Shown: positions 13,561 to 27,077, counted from the stretch's first letter. The stretch: 64,000 bases of DNA from Elysia crispata (GCA_033675545.1 JAWDGP010000286.1:1317501-1381500), one strand, 5' to 3'. A program made the numbers and translations. The notes: a model not told the origin generated them from the sequence alone.

Positions 13561-16500
13561 TAGTCAGTAACTAAGAAGAGGGATATATAATATATACAAA
13601 CGAGGCTGCGACAGAGCGCATGATAGTTAACTGAAGCATACACCTGTAGTTAATAAAATATGAGAAAAACTTCAAACATTAATGAATTCAAATGGATGCG
13701 AGGAAAATAATTTGCTACAGAGAATGGAAGATAAATATAGAATGTATAATGCCAAACTATGTGACAAAAGGTCAGATCATCTTTCTCTTAAGCATAGTAA
13801 GTATTAATAAGACAATAATTGATGAGGATAAATCTGTATGGTTCTTCAAAAAAAAAAAAAAAAAATAATTATAAAAAATAATGATAAAAGTAGTAGTTTT
13901 CTTCACAGTTTAAGTCTCCTAGGCGAGTATTTCGAGTCCATACGACGATATCGCCTATTTCTGCTCTTGTATCATTTTTGAGTCGCCTAAGTTTGCTGAA
14001 GAAAAATAAACGTAGTGTCAGTAGAGAGAAAAACTTTTTTTTAAATATTCATGACAACATCAAGATGAAAGTTACTGTAAATAAATGCTGACAGTATCTA
14101 TTAAGGTTATTTTCTTTTATATTTGTTTTTTCTATTTCTAATCGCTTTAAGACAAAAATAGACCGCGACTTACACAACAATGTAATATGTTATGTTTATC
14201 TCTTTGTATAAGGATGGAACTCTAGCGTGTAAAGAAGTCTGGACAAGATTAATGGCAAACACTGCGTCTTTTTAATGGTAATGGAATACAACTTGTCCAT
14301 TCAAAATTCAAGAAGAAAGTCACTGAAAGTCAAACTAGAGAACAATGACCATTGTAATAAACCAAGCATTCGCCATAAAAATTCCTTTGCTGTTTCAATT
14401 TTCTAGAGTTGATGCAATTTCTTTGAGGACGAGTTGCACTCAAATTTTTTTTCACAGGAAAATGATGATTGTTAGGTATTTTGTTTTCACAGATCTCTAT
14501 TTTTCTGTACAAAGTAATGAAGTGCAATAAATGCTGATATCTTTTGATATCTAAAATATCCGTTCTATAGACCATCTTGATGTAGCTGTTCCTAATCAGT
14601 CTCTCATTCTACTTTTTTCTTCTTATTTGATGATGCAGACCAGAAATCATTTATAATTAATCCAAGTCTTTTCACACACACCAGGAAGTGAAAGAAAGCG
14701 GACAAAACGAAAAAGAAAGTTTCATAGCCGTTTTATTTGGTTAGTTGTGTTTTGTTTATTGTTTTATTTTATTTTTTTTTTCACTTTGTTCTCTGATTGC
14801 CTCAACGAGCTATATGAAGCAAACCATTAAATGCATTGACTCGATTCATTGTCTTTACATTAACTGGCAAAAAAAAGTTAATTGAATGTCAAAAACCTGC
14901 TTGCTGTCAGAGACATCCGTCTCTCGGCGTAAGCAGCCAGGGAAGCTCACTTTTTTCCCAACCGCCGAACACATATTAAGTTATATTCTTAAAGGTATGA
15001 GCAGCTGCGCTTTCTCCACCAAAACAGCGTTCTGGGTTTCACAGAAATAATCAGCGTTACCCAAATGTGGACACAGCTGCTGCTGAATAATCCATAGCAT
15101 TTCTCACTAAAGACAAAGCATCTCCCAAACTATCTTTTCTAATTTGACACGTTTGGCAAAGCGCTGACCATTGCGAGTGACCACTGCCTTTGAGGCTCCA
15201 TGATCGCAATTAATCCATCACTGGTCAACGCCTTATCCCCTCCCGTCACGGTAGAGTTCAGCTAGGCCGATTCTCGCGATTACAAGGATGCAATGTTATG
15301 GCAGATTGCAACCCAAATCACACGTTGCCTGTTCGATAAATATCAAGGAGCGCACAATCGTGAGAACTGCATGTCATTGAATTCTGTAGCTACATCAGGT
15401 TCATATTGAGACTTAAAACACTGGACTTTAGCGTGCATGGCTTAAAAAAAAACTAAGCACTTTTTAGAAATATGAATAATGTCTTATTATGGGGCTGAAT
15501 TATGTGGCTTCTAGGGAGATTTTGTGAATAGTTTAGAATACTGTTCTGGGAACACACAAAAAAAAATGAGGAAAGATTGTTCTTAAGGGAGCTGGCCGAA
15601 GATATGCATAGCTCATTCACACTTTTGACATTTGTTCACAGTCAACAATTGGTTCAATGCAAGCTGTAAACACCTTCACAAAAAAAAGAGAGATATAAAG
15701 GGGAAATTGGCGGGTATAACAATCATAGCGAGACACCCAAAGAGACACAGCCAAAAAAAAAAAAAAAAAAAAAAATTCATTGTCAAAGGAAGAAACCACT
15801 AACAGATCATGCAACTTTCGTCCTTCTCACTGGCCAAAACCGTATTCACTTAATATCTAATTCACTTTTTTTTTACCTCTTAGGTGTTGCGCAGGTGAAA
15901 AACCCTAAATACTTTATATCTAATCCACGTTTATACCTATTAGATGTTAAGCAGGTGAAAAATTACTAAAATAGATCCATTTTTGGCTAGGAAAAAGAGT
16001 GTTTCAGGGGATCGTTTTGTCTCCATCTTAGAGATGACCGTCAGGTTTTTCAACTAAATAAGTTTTTTTACGTGAAGGTTTTACTCATAGAATATTTAGT
16101 ATTTTTGTCTGTTTTTGAATAAAGCTAAAATTCAAGAAAAAATACCTCTAGGGATAGCATAATAAATGATTACTTATCAAAGTTGCGCTTCTCGGCACGT
16201 CGGTATTTTTCCCCTTCTTTTAAAGTTTACTACTGCTTTTCGTCAAACCAACCTGGTCTCCAATAACATTGCTATTTACACACTACAGCATCGTACACTA
16301 TCAGACACTGTCAACCATGATTTGAGGGCGCAGTTCTTTATCAGATTCCCTGAGAAGCCGCAACCTCCAGTAAGAAATATAGAGGCGATGCTAAAACAGT
16401 CTGAGAGTGAGCCTGGAGATAAGACGACACTAGCAACTTTTAGCCATTCGCGACTGGAAGAAATCGAAAAATGGAGATCATTATTGAGCTTCGGGCTTTC

Positions 16501-18470
16501 GCAGGATGGATGCAGGAAAAATAGAGATTGTTTCCTTCTTCCGTTTTACTGGGTATAGATCACGCCATTACAAGGCCATTTCGTGTTTTGATGGGGAAAG
16601 CTAATGAGAAATGAGCGTGAGAGCCAAAGAGAGACAGATACAGGCAGACGGGCAGACAGACAGAGACAGAGAGGTATACAGAGAGAAAGAGAGAGAGAGA
16701 GAGAGTGAGAGAGAGACACACACAAACATATAAACAGAAACAGAAAAGAAAACTTTAATCAATACTTCACTGTTTTCTTCAAAGAGGTATAGCTAACACC
16801 GTTTTGAAATGTCAGTCACAACAGAAACACTTCTATCTCGCGTGGCTTAAATTTTATTTGAGACCACTCGAGAAAAGAATGGTCGTCAGGCACAATTTTT
16901 TTTTCAAACCCAGTATCAGTTCTTTCCTCAGCTTACTTCTGCATATTTCAAAAATATAGAAACTGTTATAAGGCGTGAACTTGAGGTCTGGACTGGTGAG
17001 CAAGATAAGTTCTTACTCATTTTGCTGTGATTTGTACAACACCGTGCTTAGCTGCGTGTTGAGCAGGGTTCCTTTTAATTATACAGCAAGTTTTATTTTG
17101 TGGTGTTTTCGGCATTTAAGCCAAATGTGAAGGTCACTGAGAGCAACCATCTACACAAGTTCAGTGTAAACATCAAATCATGCAATTCTCCTGTAACTTC
17201 CTGTTTATTTAAAAACTCCAAAAACCGTCTCTAGTGCAACGAACGTTCCACGTAACATAAACTTAGATTTTTTTTTTATATTTTTACAAAGCAAGGTCAC
17301 GAAGCAAGGTCACAAAATGAGGCATTTTAGCTCCTTTCAGGAAGCACAGAGCTCTTTGGTTTTATGGAGAAAACTAATTAAATAAACAATAACTGTCCAG
17401 CGCTATGCTCTGTGCTCTTGGATTACATGGAGTGAAGTTTTAATGGGCGGGGGCCTGTAGCGCCGCTCACAAAGTGATGGATATATTTAATTACTTTACT
17501 TGGTTCATTATTCATACTAGAACGTAACTGGCAGAGAGCTAAGTGATTAACACCAAATCATCTATGTAAAAGCTGTACAAACCTGGATTCAATTTGAATT
17601 AATTAATTGATTGATCTTGATACGATTTTATGCGCCAATCTTCCAACCTACTGGTCTACATTATGGCCTCTAGAATACAGAGCTGCATTGCGGAAATAAA
17701 TGAGTTTAACGTGCTGTGTTTACCTACAATGATATGTCTATAAGAGCTGACTGGGTGAAAGTTTGCGTAAAACTTAAAATGGCCGCTTATCTGTAATGTG
17801 CTGGACCGTCTTTGGTGTGGTTTGAATGAATTTTGTGGTTTTTGCGGTTGACGCCCCGCACTCTATTTCGATCCAAGACAGATCTTGAAGCGCAGGTCCG
17901 CTCGCTGCTTGTTGAAATGTTTACACAAGGCAACCGTTAGCCGCAACTACCGGTAGCCGGAGAGCTAAGTCGCTAATGAGACCGCGATCCCACTGGAACG
18001 TTATCCATGTCTCCATACACTGGGGGGAAAATGACTCTCATTACTTAATAAGTGAAAGGGGGAAAGAGCAGGGGCAAAGGTCATAGGTGACGCTGCTCGG
18101 GGAGTCAACAATGATAAACAATTAATACAAGCACTTTTCCACGCCTCACTCAAAGGGTTTATCCCTTCTCCCTTCTTATCTTTTGAATTCCTTTAGCAAA
18201 AGTGAAGTGGATTACCGGTACGCTATTATTTCTCACGCTTTCAGCTCCCACGCTCCTCTGCCGATCATTTGATAGATTTTCTCTGGACTGCTTAAATCAT
18301 TATGTTTGACATCCGTGTGAAAATATTAGCAGATAATGGAATGAGCGAAGTACAATGAGTTCCATTTTTTAAAAACTTTTCCACGATAGTGACTACTAGG
18401 CTGTTTTCAGGGGTTATACAATAATGTTAGGGTAGTGCATTTGCTCGTTCAAGTCTTCCAACAAGTGTTA
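13556..18470. other. No gene recognised; mostly unique AT-rich DNA
   Basis: The stretch lies inside the proposed 11.7-19.4 kb intron. It holds one short impure GA tract (16,625-16,720), the duplication at 15,847 and a 130-codon plus frame at 16,166-16,558 without a recognisable domain. From about 17,400 to 18,320 it is unusually free of simple repeats and richer in GC, possibly regulatory; nothing specific is shown. Confidence 0.5.
15847..15967. repeat. Imperfect tandem duplication, about 60 bp
   Basis: Two copies of TATCTAATTCAC...ACCTCTTAGGTGTTGCGCAG GTGAAAAA-type sequence, the second reading TATCTAATCCAC...ACCTATTAGATGTTAAGCAGG. Confidence 0.75.
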
Positions 18471-18473
18471 GCT

Positions 18474-18603
18474 CTGTTAATTTTCCTATAAGCTTCTTTC
18501 GAAAATAAAAGAAAATTAAAGTTAGATGTAAAAGCTCTAAGCTGTTAATTTTCCTATAAGCTTCTTCCGAAAATAAAAGAAAATTAAAGTTAGACGTAAA
18601 ATC
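18474..18603. repeat. Tandem duplication, 68-bp period, two copies
   Basis: CTGTTAATTTTCCTATAAGC starts at 18,474 and 18,542; the copies differ at only a few positions (TTTCG/TTCCG, GATGT/GACGT). Confidence 0.95.
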
Positions 18604-19410
18604 ACAACAATTGCGTGAGAACCATGTTCTGCATTATAAATAATTAATGTTCTAGATTTCTATATCTCAATGATCGAAGCTTCCTTACAATCTAGGCAAA
18701 CAGGACAGGCAGACAGACACACAGACACACACAGCGGCAGATATGAATAAACAAATAAATCATAAAAGATTACTAAAGAGGTAGTAGAGAAATATGTGAG
18801 TTAAACAAAAAAAAAAGGATTTGAGAGTCAAATTTAGTAGACATAACCAGCACGGAAAAACGGAGGCAACTCGGTGGGGATGAGTGAACGATAGAGCCAA
18901 GCTAAGCCAGGATTAAATCTCCTCTTCACATCACAGGAATGTCTCTCGCGTCAGGGACAAAACCACAACCTCGTCATAAAACCTGATCTGAGCCTACTGG
19001 AATGGTGGTCAGTGTGAATTCAAGGAAGTCGTCCATTCAAGTTTTTGAGTGTAACCGCACTCTCTTCCTTTTACGCGCCCATCTAGCTTGCACTATGTAG
19101 TGCCACCCCTCCTCCAGAAAATAGAGATATTTATAGAACTAATTGTGCTATTTAAATGCAAGATGAAATGAAGCAACACGTACACAGAGAACGCTGGAAC
19201 GAATGATTCAACATGACTTTCTCCTCATAATTACATACTAGATTATGAGACGATATATTTACAATGAGAATTTTTTTTGTAATATCTGCTAAGATCGTGA
19301 TATGGAAGTTTTGTTGTTTGTATGTTCTTTTTTGTTTTTGTTTTTTTTTTTGTTGTTTGTTTTCAATATTATTGATACATAAGGCTTCTTTCGTTAGAAT
19401 GTCCACTTAC

Positions 19411-19546
19411 CTCCCATAAAGCTGTAGCCATATGGCACGATAGCACCAAAGAGTGTGGCACTGAAGAGTAAAGCTCGGAAGATTTGAATCCTGGGGTTTC
19501 CCGATCTGGTGTCTTTCTCCTTTATTTGACTCCAAGGAAGCAGCAT
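19411..19546 (-). CDS. First coding exon of a predicted membrane-anchored protein
   Basis: ATG at 19,546 (A at -3) opens 45 codons: MLLPWSQIKEKDTRSGNPRI and then QIFRALLFSATLFGAIVPYG, YSFMG. A short basic N-terminal tail is followed by one hydrophobic stretch of about 18-20 residues (about 23-42), the pattern of a type II signal anchor or of a small single-pass mitochondrial protein. The donor is G|GTAAGTGG, leaving one base. The frame stays open upstream to about 19,690 but has no earlier in-frame ATG, so that part is probably 5' UTR. The next exon is proposed at 11,763-11,711: its first two bases AT complete GAT (Asp). The family is not recognised. Confidence 0.55.
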
Positions 19547-20153
19547 TATAGATACTCCGGGATCCGATGCTCCACTGATCGATTCTCCTGCGTTCCTACA
19601 GTGTTGAAACCGGATATCCGAATCACGTACTCCCTTCTGCCTTGATAGTAAACATGATGGTGAACTCTTTATAAAGCCACTTACACATCAAGTGTTGAAT
19701 AGGAGATGTAACTTTTTTGTCTCATTTTTTTTCTTTTTACTTCACGAGGACATGCTATTCTTTATTTTGTACTTTTCCAAAACCAAGTAGGTCGTCTCGA
19801 AAGATTTCCTAAGATGGATTGTTCCATAACTGCTTTTATCACCGCAAGGTTTAACCTTTATCACAGTCCTCTGATGTTTCCATTGTTAATCAAGTTAAAA
19901 CAGCACTAGCCGATGCAGGAATCATACTCTCATGGCTATTGCGCTTTTTAAGATACAACTGAGCATGAAAAATGAACAGTGATGAAATTGATCAAATATT
20001 ATTGGCTTGCTACAAAAAACTGAAGATCAAAGCTTCAAATGCATTAAAAGCAAAACAAAAATGCATAACGAAATTACGCATAACATTAAGTTCGAAGTAA
20101 AACTTTTCAATAGTGCTTTTGAAAATTACTCATTGATCCATACGAATTATTAA

Positions 20154-20448
20154 CTTTAAACTATTAAGAACTAAATCTAAAACTGCAATTATTTATGAAT
20201 TTTTTTCAAATCTAAGTTTTAATGGCCGTCTTTGAGTGTATTGAAATCAAAATGATAGTTCTGGAGGAATAATGTTCAAACATATGAACAGAATGCTTTA
20301 AACTATTAAGAACTAAATCTAAAACTGCAATTATTTATGAATTTTTTTCAAATCTAAGTTTTAATCTTAAAACATGGCCGTCTTTGTCTGTATTGAAATC
20401 AAAATGATAGCTCTGGGGGAATAATGTTCAAACATATGAACAGAATGA
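20154..20448. repeat. Tandem duplication, 142-bp period, two copies
   Basis: CTTTAAACTATTAAGAACTA starts at 20,154 and again at 20,296; the copies stay colinear through AACATATGAACAGAATG, with a 10-bp insertion (CTTAAAACAT) and a few substitutions in copy two. Confidence 0.95.
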
Positions 20449-22099
20449 CAATGGTGTAGTACAGAAAACATCGAAGGGTACATTTGATTAACAGTGTAAA
20501 AAAAGTTTGATGTCACAGCTAGTTCTAAAGAAGCCAAGAAGAAAAAAGTCCGAGCTTTATCCTCTCTGCTTTGCCACAAAATGTTTTCCATGCGGCTTAA
20601 GTATAATAACCCACAAAAAAGGATATGACTGTCTTAAGGCCTATGCTGTACATTGCTTTAAATAAAATACGCTAGGGACAATGTGGCAGGTGAAGGGTGA
20701 TAAACAGAAATTGTCCAGAACCAGTGCTTAAAGGAAGTGATTTGATGATTTTTTCGCCTTATTTGTAAGATGAACGAAATTCCGTTCCTAAGAATTGGGC
20801 AATAAATATCTTGTTAAGAAAGCTTTATGTTGAAATCGAATTTAAAACTAATTGAGCTAGATCTCAAAATAAACACACCCAATCATCAAAATAATTAATA
20901 TTTTACGTGGAAAATGCACTAATTAAAAAGAAAGGAGTCCAAATAAATTGGAAGTTTACACCAGGGTGTCGGCATGAATATAATTATAAAAGCCATCATT
21001 GTTACACCAATCTTAACAAATCCCGAATAGTTTTCAGAAGCAGGTGCCATCAACATACTATTAAGGTAACAGCAATGTCAGAAACTAAGGCAAGTCGGAC
21101 GTCCATGTTTAATCTTTGCATGGTGTAGGAGTCCTAACAGGAAAGACCCAATTTATACGGAAGCTACAATAGAGGCATCTTTTTTTCATGTTATCAATTT
21201 TTTTTCTTATACTTTCTTATTATTAATCCTAAATTCAGCCTTTTTATTTTCTGACATTATTTTGTGTTGACGCATGCGCAGGCCTAACTGGAATCGATAA
21301 TCATGACCATAATTTTACGTTTGGGTTATCATGTTAATATCGATGTTTAAGTCGGCAATGAATTAGCGAGCTCGTCTATTCATTCCCTGCTATTCATTTT
21401 CCATCGTAATCGCTTTCTTTTTATTGTGACTTTAAATATTCATTTTCCTTTATGTGTTGAATTGTATTAATTCGAACGATTGAAGCTGTCAAAAAACCTG
21501 TAATATTTCTTTCATATTCCAATAAAGGCACGTCTTTAAAACACTCTAGTATTATAGGTTTTTCAAATTTATTTAAAACACACGAATACGTTGAAAGCTT
21601 TTCTTCAAATTTTGGCCGTGCCCAGATATAGATCTAATAGAAATAGAATAAGTCGCCAGAATATTTCGTCAGTTTCCATTACAGGGCAAATGTTAACAGG
21701 GCAAGTTTAAGCATCGGCTTCCAGAGATAGAGAGCATTGTAAGCTATGCAAGTGCTTCATCTCCATCTTCGGTACTTAATGCCCCCTCCCCTAAGACACA
21801 TATACACACACACACACCCTTCACTCCTCCCTTTGAATTTATAGTTAAAATCCGTAAAGGCCAAACATCCTCCGCAAACAACTGCAAACAGTCTGCAGTC
21901 TGCAAGAGACGAATGATAACATGCCTCAGGCCAAATCTAGCGCGGCCTGGAAAGTCAATGCTACATTACGAGTTGAGTAACTGACTTCGCTTTCAAAGAG
22001 GCGTCTCACTTAAACAAAAATGTCTTTCTCTCAACAGAACCGAATTGTTTGACTTCACAGAATAAGAAGTTTGCAACCAGAGAACACACAAAGTTCTCT

Positions 22100-22101
<2 letters not shown>

Positions 22102-22166
<65 letters not shown>
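22102..22166. repeat. (GA)n
   Basis: Pure GA array of 65 bp. Confidence 0.97.
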
Positions 22167-22168
<2 letters not shown>

Positions 22169-23415
22169 TGTGCGTGTCCATGTATGAGAGAGATAGAGAG
22201 AGAAGAGAGAAAAGGATGGGCAAGGGAGGAAATAAAATTTAAAAAAAAAGAGAAAAGATGAATCTTTCAGTCCAAATCTAATTATTTATAACGGGACTTA
22301 AAAGATCCTCACTATCCAGAACGCATTGCCTTGGCAAGACGAAAGATCACAGTTGAGTGGGCGGAAATTTTATTTGTTAACAGAAAATATAAAAATATCC
22401 AAATTCCATCAATAATGTTTAGTTAGCAAAATGCTTTATATTATGCTTACAAGTAGTAAACAACGTTACTGATTTCAGTATTAGCCCCTTTGCTATTTCA
22501 GTATTTTGTCCTCCACAGAATGATGTTTAAACATGGATATACTTAGAAGGGAAACGAAGTAGTCTCAAAAGGCCAGGGTGAAAAAGCAGTGCAACTTTTA
22601 AGTTGCTGAAAGTTAACAACTGATTCCTATATAGCTGATTGTGTAGACCTTTTACTAGATTGTTCATCTAGGAGCCCAGTCTGTAGACTATCTTTACCCT
22701 ATCATCCTGTTCCGTGCTGAAAAATCCAGTTGGCGATGATGACTAAAAGGTTCCTATTTGTCGTGGGTGGAATCCCTTGTCCTGCTCAGTCCAGCTGAAG
22801 CCCTAACAATGTCACGAGGAGACACTAGGTTTCTCTGTAATGACCCGAACACAATTACTTGGCAGGGTTATAGACAACCATCAGATGATGGCGTTTTTTG
22901 AACTAAGAATGATATCTTAGCGGCGAAGTGAGGCGGGACGTTGGGTGAATTGGTCCACTTTAGGGGGTAAACTAATCACTTCATGCTATTCTAGTCTAGA
23001 GTTATAAGCTTACGGTGGAGAAGAATAACAGGAAAAGTTGGACTTTTTCAGAGCCCAACTGTTTACAGTAGATCTAGTTCCAGATAAAGCCCTGAAATTT
23101 CTTGCAAATACTGTGGAGAATTAAAGATTGGACAAACAATCCTTACGGTGAATCCAAAAAGAGAAAAAGAACGCAGAAGCAAAGAATTGATGAACAATTA
23201 GGAGAAATAAATAAAGGCAAAAGCTAATAAAAAAAAAAGTTAACTACTCGCAGTGCGTATATAATTATTATCTATTCATTGCGAGCTAAAACATTTTTTG
23301 TGTTGTAAGTTCATTTTCCTTAAAAAATGCAATGCTGTGTACAAACCCAAAGTGTTTTTCATGTCTAACTCTGAATGTCTGGAAATCGCTGTGTAGTCCA
23401 TCTTCTACAATCTGA

Positions 23416-23660
23416 TCATTTCAGCTCATCATATAAACCAGCGCCGGCTAGACGTGAGCTGTGCAGTATTCTGTCATAATCCACAATATTGTGTCTGAAC
23501 AGCACCTCATCCCATTTATCTAAGTGGACACAGTCAATATTATTCTCAATAAGAAAATCAACACGCTCCAGCGTGTAAATAGTGAAACACATATTGTGAG
23601 TCCGATACTCTGACCCGTTGTATAAAAGCCCTACGTCTTTTATCTGCTTGTTCCAGTCAT
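23416..23660 (-). CDS. Terminal coding exon of an unrecognised gene
   Basis: An AG preceded by CTTCTCCCTCTTCATAAAT opens a frame of 80 codons ending in TGA. It begins DWNKQIKDVGLLYNGSEYRT and includes FTIYTLERVDFLIENNIDCV and HLDKWDEVLFRHNIVDYD, ending LAGAGLYDELK. It enters in phase 1 (AT completes a split codon). I do not recognise the family. It has a balanced, non-repetitive composition quite unlike neighbouring noise, no membrane segment and one possible N-glycosylation sequon (NGS). The first Met is internal, so it is not a stand-alone gene. Upstream exons should lie above 23.7 kb on the minus strand, but none was found with a matching phase-1 donor among the microsatellites of 24-38 kb. 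It is not part of HS2ST, which has its own stop at 38,955. Confidence 0.6.
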
Positions 23661-24180
23661 CTATTTATGAAGAGGGAGAAGTATTGATATGCGAGTTTTG
23701 CCCAACGTACAGTTTGTTTTGGCACTAAACCAAACTAATTTGTATTGGGCCCTCAGTAGCTGTCTAAAGCATTCCCAACGTATAGCTGACCGGGAAGTCT
23801 GCCGGTCATTATTTATAAAGTAGACCCCCCTCGGAAAGAGAAAGACTTTCATATCAAAGGGATTTATCATTAAATTTGACATCGTGACACAATCGTTAAC
23901 ATGGGCGGAGGGACAGACGTTTAAGTAAAAGTGGTGTGCCTGTGTTGTGTGTGTTTGTGTGTGTAACTATATAAATATAAGTAGATAGGTGGTGAATATG
24001 TGTTTGAAGACTGAAGAGAGAAAGGGAGAAACAGTTAAAAAAAAAAGAATGAGAGAGAAGCAATGGAAAAAAAGAGGGAGAGGCGGATAAAGAACGAGAG
24101 AATACGTAATCAGTTAAATCAAGGAAATATTAAATAAAACTCAAGTGATGTAGACAACGATGGGGAGAAACGAAGGGCAC

Positions 24181-24528
24181 AGAGAGAGAGAGAGAGAAGA
24201 AGAAGAAGAAGAAGAAGAAGAAGAAGAAGAAGAAGAAGAAGAAGAAGAAGAAGAAGAAGAAGAAGAAGAAGAAGAAGAAGAAGAAGAAGAAGAAGAAGAA
24301 GAAGAAAAAGGAGAAAAAGAAGACGAAGAAGGAGAAGAAGAAGAAGAAGAAGAAGAAGAAGAAGAAGAAGAAGAAGAAGAAGAAGAAGAAGAAGAAGAAG
24401 AAGAAGAAGAAGAAGAAGAAGAAGAAGAAGAAGAAGAAGGAGGAGGAGGAGGAGGAGGAGGAAGAGGAGGAGGAGGAGGAAAAGAAGGAGGAGGAGGAGG
24501 AGGAGGAGGAGAAGAAGAAAAAGAAGAA
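24181..24528. repeat. 350-bp purine tract, (GAA)n then (GGA)n
   Basis: Short GA run, then GAA repeats with rare AAG/GAC interruptions around 24,304-24,333, then GGA repeats. The plus strand is purine-only apart from one C (24,323). The Glu- and Leu-rich open frames over it are not genes. Confidence 0.97.
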
Positions 24529-26268
24529 CTTCCAATGCCTCAGGAATCATTTTATTTTTATTTATGTTTAGCTTTGGAAATCTTGAACAAACCTTCGACT
24601 TTTACCACGAGATATCTATCTATGCTGCAATGATAAATACTGATATAAGGAATATTGTCTCTTTTTTTTTTTTCAAACATTTGACAAATAAACACGTCCT
24701 TTAAAACGCCTTTCAAAATGGAAATGAAAAAAAAAAAGTTAAATCTAATATCATTCTGGTAACCTCTTTAAGATGTTGAAGCGTCTTGGCCAATGAGCTT
24801 CGGTGTTTCTGTCAAGGACATGAAATATCGATGGCTGAAGTGTCGCCTCCCATCTCGTTCAAGAAACTTCAGTGACAAGTGTCAATATAGACCTTTTAAA
24901 CAGAATGCAACGGATTCTCTTGACTGTGATTGCATATCAGCTTTCGTAATCTAACCCATCCAGCACTTCGATCTTCCGAGTTCGAACATTAATGAAAAGG
25001 TCGCAAGTACTAAAAGCATAAGGCAGTATGTCTTATACCGCAATATTTTACGCCCATAACTTACTAGAGATCAAAGACATGCCTATGGTTGTTAAGGAAT
25101 CCTTCAATTTATTGGTGGCCAATATCAGTTGACTTTCAATCGTGGTGGTTTCATTATACTAAAGCTGATAATTTTGACAGGGCGATTCTTATAGGCAGGC
25201 ACAATATTAGATATCCTATGACCATAACTTTGACTTGAGCCCAATATGCGCCACCAAATGAAGTCTAGAGCATGATAAGGTAGTAATGAAATAAAGCAAT
25301 TCATTGCAAACTGAACGAATACGATTATGATATCCACCTGAATCATAGTGTCGTCACAGACCACAACGTATGCTAGACCGTCTTCTCCTTTACACATTTT
25401 CAGACCATGAACATCTATAAGTTAGACACGGTGCTGCTGCCATATGCTACGTCGGGATTTTCTTTTCCAAATGTGGTAATGGATAACTAACCTTTGACTT
25501 AGAGCCAGATTGACCCTCATGTTACACCATCAAGCCTTCGTCTATAGTACAGGCTGCTGATTCTCCGTCATTGGTACATGGTACTGGGCTCTGATGGTTT
25601 AATTTTGACAACACTTAAGTCTTAAGTTCATCATATGTCCTTCCCCAACAGACTTGTGCTTTTTACTTGAGCGGTCAATGATCTTTTTTTTTCTTCTCTA
25701 TATGACATAAAAAGTAGATGGAATTATAGTTTTAATGCCGCAGGATTTATATCTGAATTATAACATGATTAGAGTATAACAGAGACGTCAATAAATTTGT
25801 AAACGCTTGAAAAAGAGGATCTTGTATCGTCCATTTTGTTTAAACAATCATACAAGAAAAGAAAGGACGACACAATGACAATGAAATGGTAAAATAACTG
25901 ATAAATTTAAAGGAAAGTGAAATAGAAAGGTGTTTATTGTGTACTGTGATATAACTCTAAAGGATATCAAAGAGCTGTAAAACAATTATTCTCAGGTATA
26001 TTCTTCAAGCGGTTTGTTTACTTCAAACGTTAAGGCAGTTTTGATGAATGAGTTAAACACTGAACACTTTTTTATTATCATATAATTATGAACGATAGAT
26101 AAGCGGTAATTCATCATACCTCCAGAAATTGTCATACAGCGTAAATTCCAATATCGAGATAGCCTAGCACAGGGACAATTATAAAGGTCTCCAATGTACT
26201 CGCGAAGCGAATGCTAGATTTTCGCGATATTTCATTTTTGTATAGTTTTCTAAGACTGCAGTGCACCC

Positions 26269-26361
26269 TTTATCTATCTATCTATCTATCTATCATCTAT
26301 CTATCTATCAGTCTGTCTGTCTGTATGTCTATCTATCTATCTATCTATCTATTTATCTATC

Positions 26362-26399
<38 letters not shown>
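26269..26399. repeat. (CTAT)n with CTGT patch
   Basis: CTAT tetranucleotides interrupted by a short GTCTGTCTGTCTGTATGT patch. Confidence 0.96.
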
Positions 26400-26993
26400 A
26401 ATTATATCTTTTTTTGTGATTGTTTCGATCTCAACGTTATAACATCTCTGTCGCTTTCTATTTCTCGATATCTCTCTACCTCTCAATCCTCCTTTCTCTA
26501 TCTCGGTGTAAGATTATTTGGGAAAGTTAGGAGACGATTAACTTCTCAAAAAATAAAAACTATCCACACCTCCATTTCCCTCCCACCCGTTGAACCTAAA
26601 GGCATTCTTTGCTGAACAAAATATAATTAAGAGAAAAGAAGAAAAAAAGTAGATAATTTTAACGTCAGTTGCGAAGTGAAAATAAACTGGCCTATATTTT
26701 TGCGATGCGTAGATTCCGGTTTTTTTTCCCCCCTTGTTCTAGTATTTAGGGGCTCCCATCCTTGTTAACAGCGTTGCTTATTAAGATAAGAAAATTATGG
26801 ATTTTTAAGAAGTAGCCTATGTTAAACTTCCAAACCGAAGTGTAAAACTGGGGAAGTCCGAAACTTGAGTATCAGCAAGGGTGGAGGAATGTGTGCACCA
26901 AACCGAAAATAAAAGGTGCTATATCCGGTGCTTTCAAGTTGGTAACTATGTCAACTTCCCGATAGGATCTCAAGCTGTGAGGAGAGCAGAGTT

Positions 26994-26995
<2 letters not shown>

Positions 26996-27077
<82 letters not shown>

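Noticed and set aside
16166..16558. 130-codon plus frame
   Set aside because: No recognisable domain, no splice evidence, and it starts in low-complexity AT-rich DNA; kept only as a remark.
24786..24960. Plus frame with PMSFGVSVKDMKYRWLK, faintly like an extracellular channel domain
   Set aside because: No acceptor with a good pyrimidine tract, no cysteine pattern of that family and no neighbouring exons.
25125..25415. Possible minus exon reading CKGEDGLAYVVVCDDTMIQ
   Set aside because: It has an acceptor and a CAG|GTGGAT donor but ends in phase 0, which does not fit the phase-1 entry of the 23,660 exon, and the surrounding sequence has stops in every frame.
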